DNA of 38,398 bases from an uncultured Saccharophagus sp. (lineage in GTDB: Bacteria > Pseudomonadota > Gammaproteobacteria > Pseudomonadales > Cellvibrionaceae). The stretch covers positions 1-38,398 of the forward strand of contig CAKZUG010000089.1 of assembly GCA_937920545.1 (NCBI GenBank). The letters run 5' to 3'. How positions within the stretch are numbered: position 1 is the stretch's first letter; every line of letters begins with the position of its first letter. The translations under genes were made by a program, and so were the position numbers. Shown piece by piece: positions 33,788 to 38,398 of this stretch. The notes beneath the pieces were generated by a model. It did not search any database and was not told the DNA's origin. It saw only the letters and a program-made list of their open reading frames with translations.

Positions 33788-36700
33788 ATGATTAATTATG
33801 TAACTAAATTCTTTAAAAAATTAATTGTAGATCTATGTTGGAAATTAATTCAGATTAACAGTGAGAAGCCAGTTTTTAACTCATCTAAATTTCCTGATCT
33901 CTGCCCAATAGATAATGCTGAAAATTGTGAAGAATATATTGATCGTTTAAATGAGCTGTTAATTAATCGTGAAGTAGTTAAAGAAATCGCAATAACAGCG
34001 CCTTACTCTGGGGGGAAAAGCTCATTTATTAATACTTATATGAGGCTTAATCCATATCATAAATATACTTGTATATCACTCGGTGCATTTGGCGATGATA
34101 AATCGAAAAAAGACGTATCAGATGGCACAGAAAATATAAATAAAATTGAAAAAAGCATTGTTCAACAGATTTTATATAAAACCAATAGTGAGAGTACTCC
34201 AAATTCAAGATTTAGAAAAATAATTAAATCTCACCCTAAATATTTTAGTACTATTGTTTCATCTGTTAGTTTTGTCATGTTGGCTATTGCTATCGCAATA
34301 ATATCTTATATACCTGAATATTCATTAAAAAATATTTTTTATGAGTTGGTAAAAGATGGCGTAATTTCCATGTTTTCATTGGTACTAATTATTTATATTA
34401 TTTCTATCCTTATTTTATCCATAAAAGATGCTTTAAAAATATTACCTAAGTTTAATCTGAGTAAATTTAATCCATTGAAAGGAGAGGTTGCATTTGAGCA
34501 GAGTTCAAATGATTCTGTATTTAATATTTTTCTAGAAGAAATTATATATTATTTTTCAAAAACAAAATCTGATGTTGTTTTTTTTGAAGATTTAGATAGG
34601 TTTAAGTGCTCAGAAATATTTGTTCAGCTTAAAGAGCTAAATAAATTAATTAATGATAGTGCAGATGTTAAACAGTGTGTGCGATTTATATATGCATTGA
34701 AAGATGATGTTTTTAAAGGATCAAGTAGAACAAAATTTTTTGATGCAATAATTCCTATTATCCCCGTTACAAACAAATCAAACTCATTCCCTTTATTAAA
34801 ACGTCTTTTAGAAGACTCTGGATTTAAAAATGAATTTGATGATGTTTATCTAAGAGATATTGCTGTGTTTGTCGATGATATGAGAATGTTAAAGAATATC
34901 GTAGCTGAATACGGAATATATAAATCAATTATTCAAAAAAATATACCTAATATTGAACTGAAAAAATTATTCAGTTTTATTATTTACAAAAATATTTATT
35001 GCGATGATTTTTCTAAGCTTCACCACGGTGGTGGTAAGTTAGCATGTTTTTTTAATAAGTTAAAAGTCTTAAGAGGAGATTTTAGAATTTCTATTGAAAG
35101 TAAAATTAATCTAATTAAAGATAGTATAATTGATTTTGAGAAAGAGCACTTGCAAACTCCTGAAGAGCTAAATGATCTATATTTATTTTTAATTATAAAA
35201 AATTTTGATGGGGGTTTTGGAGAGATTGTATCCATAGATGAATACCCGATTAAAGACATTTCTGATCCAGAAAATTTTGAATCATTAATGGTTAAAAATA
35301 AAGTTTATTGTAAATATACATATGGACATCATAGTATGATAATGTTTGCTGATTTGATAAACAATATAGAGCCATCATATTCAATCCGTAAGCATAATAT
35401 TGAAAATAAAATTAGAACAAATAAAGATGAAAGTAATTTAAAAATTAAAGATCTTAAGGATGAGATATTTTCAATTCCACGCTTGTCTATTAAGGGTCTG
35501 GTTGAGAAATCTGGAGGATCGAATATTTTTAATGATATGGATGATGAAAAATTACTTATTCATATGATTAAAAAGGGCTATATAGATGAACAGTATCATC
35601 TTTATATATCTATTTTTTATGAGGGAAATATTTCTAAAAGTGATATGGATTTTATTATGGCGGTTAAAAACAATGAAGAAACCGACCCAAATAAAAAACT
35701 AATAGATTGTACTGAGATTCTCAAATATTTATCAGGAGATGAGTTACGCAGTGCTTCATTTTTTAATTACAGTATGATTGACTATTTGTTGATTCATGAA
35801 CATGAAAGAATAGTTGTTGAGGTAATTGAGTATGGCTTAAAACCACAGGATGATAATATAGACCTTATTTATGGGGCTATTCAAGAGCTTACTCATAAAG
35901 AAATTTTTGGATCTCTAATAATTGATAATTGGCCTACGATTTGGTCAAATATTATATCGTATAAAAATATAACAATAGAAAAAAGAAATGAGGTTTTGGT
36001 TGGATTATTATTAAGTATCGATAAAAATAAAATTAACGAAAATAGTATTGAGAGTATTAAGTGTTATATTGATGAAAATGAAAATATTGTTAATGCTATG
36101 CCAGACGGAAAAAATGAAAAAATTAGAGGTATGTTTAAATTTTTTAAAGTGGAGTTTCAAAAAATAAATGACTGCGCTGATGATATTGATTTTTTAAATT
36201 TTATCATCAAAGAAGAGTTATTTTGTATTAACCATTCTAACCTATTGATAGCTCTTGACTCCCTAAGTAATAAGGTGTTTTCTAATACCTTTAGCCTTTC
36301 GGATGTATATGATTTAGATGACATGGATCTTATCAATCTAATTGAAAATAACATGGCCACTATTTCTCGTTTAATCGATTCTGGAAAAATAAGAGTAGGT
36401 AGCAAAGATCAATATCGAAATATTCTTAATAATGCTGATATAGATAATGAAGTTAAACAAAAAATCATTACTAGTGAGGAATATAAAATTGATGATTTAT
36501 CTGAAGTAAGAAAAGGATATGATATATGGGGGGCACTATTCGAAAATAATAAAATAAATCCTTCCTGGAATAATGTAATTAATTTTATACAATCACATGT
36601 TTATAAAAAGAGACAGCTTGCTGTATTTTTAAATTTATCGAAAAATTATACTGATTTACTTAATTATGAGATGATTTCAAGTGATAGAAATAAAAAGATA

Positions 36701-37450
36701 TTCGTTGATTGTCTGATAAGTGAAGATGTTAATATTCAATCTTTTGAAAATCTTCAGATAGTTGTTGAAGATTTTTTCAATGATATTTCACTGGAAGGTA
36801 TAGTAAATGATAAGCTAGAATTTCTAATTGTAAATGGAAATATTAGTGTTGATAAATATAACTATAAACAGTTAAAAGATATAGATTATAGCCTTTCGTG
36901 TTTATTATTGGAGCAAGACTTTGATGGATTTTTAACTGATATAGATTATGACGAATTTAATTTTGAAGATGCGGAAATTAGATTTAGTTTTGATGAGTTG
37001 CATGATCTATTAATTTCATCAAAATTAACTGATAAGCAAAAAAATATTATTATTCTTGAACATATAGAAAATTTGAAATGTGCACCTGATATAATATCAG
37101 ATTTAGTTATTTCTAATTTTAATGAACCTAAATTTTCTAAAGAGAAAATAAGTGCTGATCTGCTGGAACATCTTTTGATGACTGGTAGTTCCATAGAAGC
37201 AAAGGTTGCTATTTATACCAACCAAATTAAAAATTTAGGGCCAGATCATCAAAACAGACTTTTAAGCTCGCTTGGTAGCGATTACGATAACATTACAATT
37301 ACTAGGTCAAATACGAGTATCCCTAATACATCATATAATTTGAATCTAGTAAATGAATTAAAAAAACATAAACTAATATCCTCATTCAGACAGATCGAAT
37401 CTCCTCTAGGGGATAAGCAATTAAAAGTAAATGCTAAGCGGAAGAAGTAA
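33788..37450 (+). CDS. YobI-like membrane P-loop NTPase, very large
   Basis: 1220 residues. Walker A APYSGGKSS (71-79), two close membrane helices (about 158-176 and 192-211), Walker B VVFFEDLDRF (263-272), then IFVQLKELNKLIND and VRFIYALKDDVF with SRTKFFDAIIPIIPV. This order is that of YobI/KAP-type NTPases. About 850 further residues follow, helical and rich in Asp, Glu, Asn, Ile and Lys, with repeated patterns such as DLLNYEMISS; I recognise no catalytic domain in them. The base composition is strikingly AT-rich compared with all neighbours, a sign of transfer from another source. Ribosome site AAGGA lies before the ATG. Related NTPases occur in anti-phage loci, so a defence role is possible. 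Confidence 0.88.
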   Translation: MINYVTKFFKKLIVDLCWKLIQINSEKPVFNSSKFPDLCPIDNAENCEEYIDRLNELLINREVVKEIAITAPYSGGKSSFINTYMRLNPYHKYTCISLGAFGDDKSKKDVSDGTENINKIEKSIVQQILYKTNSESTPNSRFRKIIKSHPKYFSTIVSSVSFVMLAIAIAIISYIPEYSLKNIFYELVKDGVISMFSLVLIIYIISILILSIKDALKILPKFNLSKFNPLKGEVAFEQSSNDSVFNIFLEEIIYYFSKTKSDVVFFEDLDRFKCSEIFVQLKELNKLINDSADVKQCVRFIYALKDDVFKGSSRTKFFDAIIPIIPVTNKSNSFPLLKRLLEDSGFKNEFDDVYLRDIAVFVDDMRMLKNIVAEYGIYKSIIQKNIPNIELKKLFSFIIYKNIYCDDFSKLHHGGGKLACFFNKLKVLRGDFRISIESKINLIKDSIIDFEKEHLQTPEELNDLYLFLIIKNFDGGFGEIVSIDEYPIKDISDPENFESLMVKNKVYCKYTYGHHSMIMFADLINNIEPSYSIRKHNIENKIRTNKDESNLKIKDLKDEIFSIPRLSIKGLVEKSGGSNIFNDMDDEKLLIHMIKKGYIDEQYHLYISIFYEGNISKSDMDFIMAVKNNEETDPNKKLIDCTEILKYLSGDELRSASFFNYSMIDYLLIHEHERIVVEVIEYGLKPQDDNIDLIYGAIQELTHKEIFGSLIIDNWPTIWSNIISYKNITIEKRNEVLVGLLLSIDKNKINENSIESIKCYIDENENIVNAMPDGKNEKIRGMFKFFKVEFQKINDCADDIDFLNFIIKEELFCINHSNLLIALDSLSNKVFSNTFSLSDVYDLDDMDLINLIENNMATISRLIDSGKIRVGSKDQYRNILNNADIDNEVKQKIITSEEYKIDDLSEVRKGYDIWGALFENNKINPSWNNVINFIQSHVYKKRQLAVFLNLSKNYTDLLNYEMISSDRNKKIFVDCLISEDVNIQSFENLQIVVEDFFNDISLEGIVNDKLEFLIVNGNISVDKYNYKQLKDIDYSLSCLLLEQDFDGFLTDIDYDEFNFEDAEIRFSFDELHDLLISSKLTDKQKNIIILEHIENLKCAPDIISDLVISNFNEPKFSKEKISADLLEHLLMTGSSIEAKVAIYTNQIKNLGPDHQNRLLSSLGSDYDNITITRSNTSIPNTSYNLNLVNELKKHKLISSFRQIESPLGDKQLKVNAKRKK

Positions 37451-37510
37451 AACATAAAATACGTGGTAACTATTAATTGAAAATATAATTTATGGTTGCT
37501 TTAATATTGC

Positions 37511-38398
37511 CTAACCAATCGCCAACTTAGCCGTCTCATGCCACAAGTACGCTGGCATGGGGTGTTTTAACTTCCACGTTATGTTCATCGGCTGACTACC
37601 TTCATATTTCACAAAATCAACAGGGCCAAAATTCACAAAGCCCATGGTTCTGCCATTTTCGTCTTTTGCTTGTTCGCGCACAAATAACAGGTAAGTTTTG
37701 TTGTTCTCTTTTTGACTAATATAACTCAACCCTCTGCCTGATTGTGGCTTGGCGCTGTTTTGCGTTTGCCAATGAAATAGCGTGGGGCTGATGGCGTAGT
37801 CGTGGTACATGGTGGTGGCGGAAAACTGCTTTTCGCATTTATCTAAGGTCACAAATAACAGATCGATATTTTCATCGTTAATGGTTAATACGCCTTCACG
37901 GCTCGATGATTTTTTAGCAAAGGTGCTGTCACCAAACGCAACTAAAATATGCTCTTTGGGGTAACGCACGTGCATGTTGAGTGGTGCGTTATCTACAAAT
38001 GGGTTATTCACGCTTGGCATGGGGAATTCGCTAACGCTTAGGCGTTCACGCAGTATTGATAATACGTCAGCTAGTTCTTGTTTAAGCTTATGTTTTAGCT
38101 CATATTTTAGCTCATGTTTTAGTGATGCGTTGTTTAATGCTAATAAGCTTTTTTTTAGGTTATCAAAACCGAGTGGCTTGCCGGGTTTATCCCAAAAGTC
38201 GTAATGTGCCATTAAGGCAAATGATTCGGTATGTTTAGCTGTCTGTCTAGTGATTGAATCTAATTTATCTAAACAAAAGTCTACTTGTACTAAAGTTTGC
38301 ATAAACCGTAAATAACTCAGTGACGTGCAGTTTAGTAAGCGGTTGTTTATGGCGCGATAATAAGCGGTATACAGTGCGCTTTCTTTTGCTGCTAGTTC
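37511..38398 (-). CDS. DUF3427 helicase, C-terminal part, cut by the window edge
   Basis: The frame stays open from the first Met at 38302 to the window end (38398), so the gene continues beyond and this is a fragment of about 295 residues. The sequence matches the DUF3427 domain found at the C-terminus of large SF2 helicases: LNMHVRYPKEHILVAFGDST, REGVLTINDENIDLLFVTLD, ATTMYHDYAISPTLFHWQTQ, SGRGLSYISQ, LLFVREQA, GFVNFGPVDFVKYEGSQPMN, and WKLKHPMPAYL. Such proteins are found in restriction or defence-related loci. A charged in-frame repeat (KHELKYELKHKLKQEL, coded near 38087-38131) interrupts the domain. Helicase motifs are not in view. Confidence 0.85.
   Translation of the reverse strand, partial: ELAAKESALYTAYYRAINNRLLNCTSLSYLRFMQTLVQVDFCLDKLDSITRQTAKHTESFALMAHYDFWDKPGKPLGFDNLKKSLLALNNASLKHELKYELKHKLKQELADVLSILRERLSVSEFPMPSVNNPFVDNAPLNMHVRYPKEHILVAFGDSTFAKKSSSREGVLTINDENIDLLFVTLDKCEKQFSATTMYHDYAISPTLFHWQTQNSAKPQSGRGLSYISQKENNKTYLLFVREQAKDENGRTMGFVNFGPVDFVKYEGSQPMNITWKLKHPMPAYLWHETAKLAIG

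Overview
The window looks like chromosome of a marine, algal-polysaccharide-using gammaproteobacterium. The evidence is gene content: polA, divergent znuA/znuCB, prlC-yheV, rlmF and radD of gammaproteobacterial type, a Tat-exported PhoX under a PHO-box array, porins, and a secreted PL24-like ulvan-lyase candidate. I cannot name the genus. No tRNA, rRNA, CRISPR array, integrase or transposase gene was seen.

Layout. (1) About 0.1-14.5 kb is ordinary chromosome: an outer-membrane-like beta protein, polA, two small exported proteins (the second behind an operator-like GTTAC array), the zinc uptake genes, a MATE exporter, a hypothetical, prlC-yheV, a gamma-carbonic anhydrase and a YHS protein. A 92-bp nested inverted repeat lies before the YHS gene. 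(2) About 14.6-18.7 kb is a phosphate block: PHO box with five half-sites at 11-bp pitch, phoX, a small PstS-like binding protein and a porin. (3) About 19.1-21.9 kb is one long secreted beta-propeller lyase with three Ig-like repeats and a C-terminal discoidin-like domain. (4) From about 22.5 kb to the end the character changes. This is an accessory island of single genes and short operons separated by non-coding DNA: rlmF, radD (with an unusual insert), hipBA, a Fic AMP-transferase, an XRE-ImmA/IrrE + PIN + Mrr-nuclease operon with overlapping genes, a 3-TM protein, a degenerate methyltransferase, a very AT-rich 1220-aa YobI-like membrane P-loop NTPase, and the C-terminal part of a DUF3427 helicase that runs off the window edge.

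The strongest unexplained signal is a dispersed repeat with core TATGGGTGTCCTCAAG (CCCCGAT variant in the right part). At least ten copies lie between 22.5 and 33.8 kb, all on the + strand and all between genes. One or two copies sit at nearly every boundary between gene modules, and none was seen to the left of 22.5 kb. Two copies extend into a 50-bp perfect direct repeat that brackets the fic gene. A second repeat, continuous after fic, is split in two by rlmF. Together these suggest that the island was assembled from cassette-like units through short repeats, with no recombinase visible here. Several cargo genes (HipA, Fic, PIN, Mrr, YobI-like ATPase, DUF3427 helicase) belong to toxin-antitoxin or anti-mobile-element families, so it reads as a defence and persistence island.
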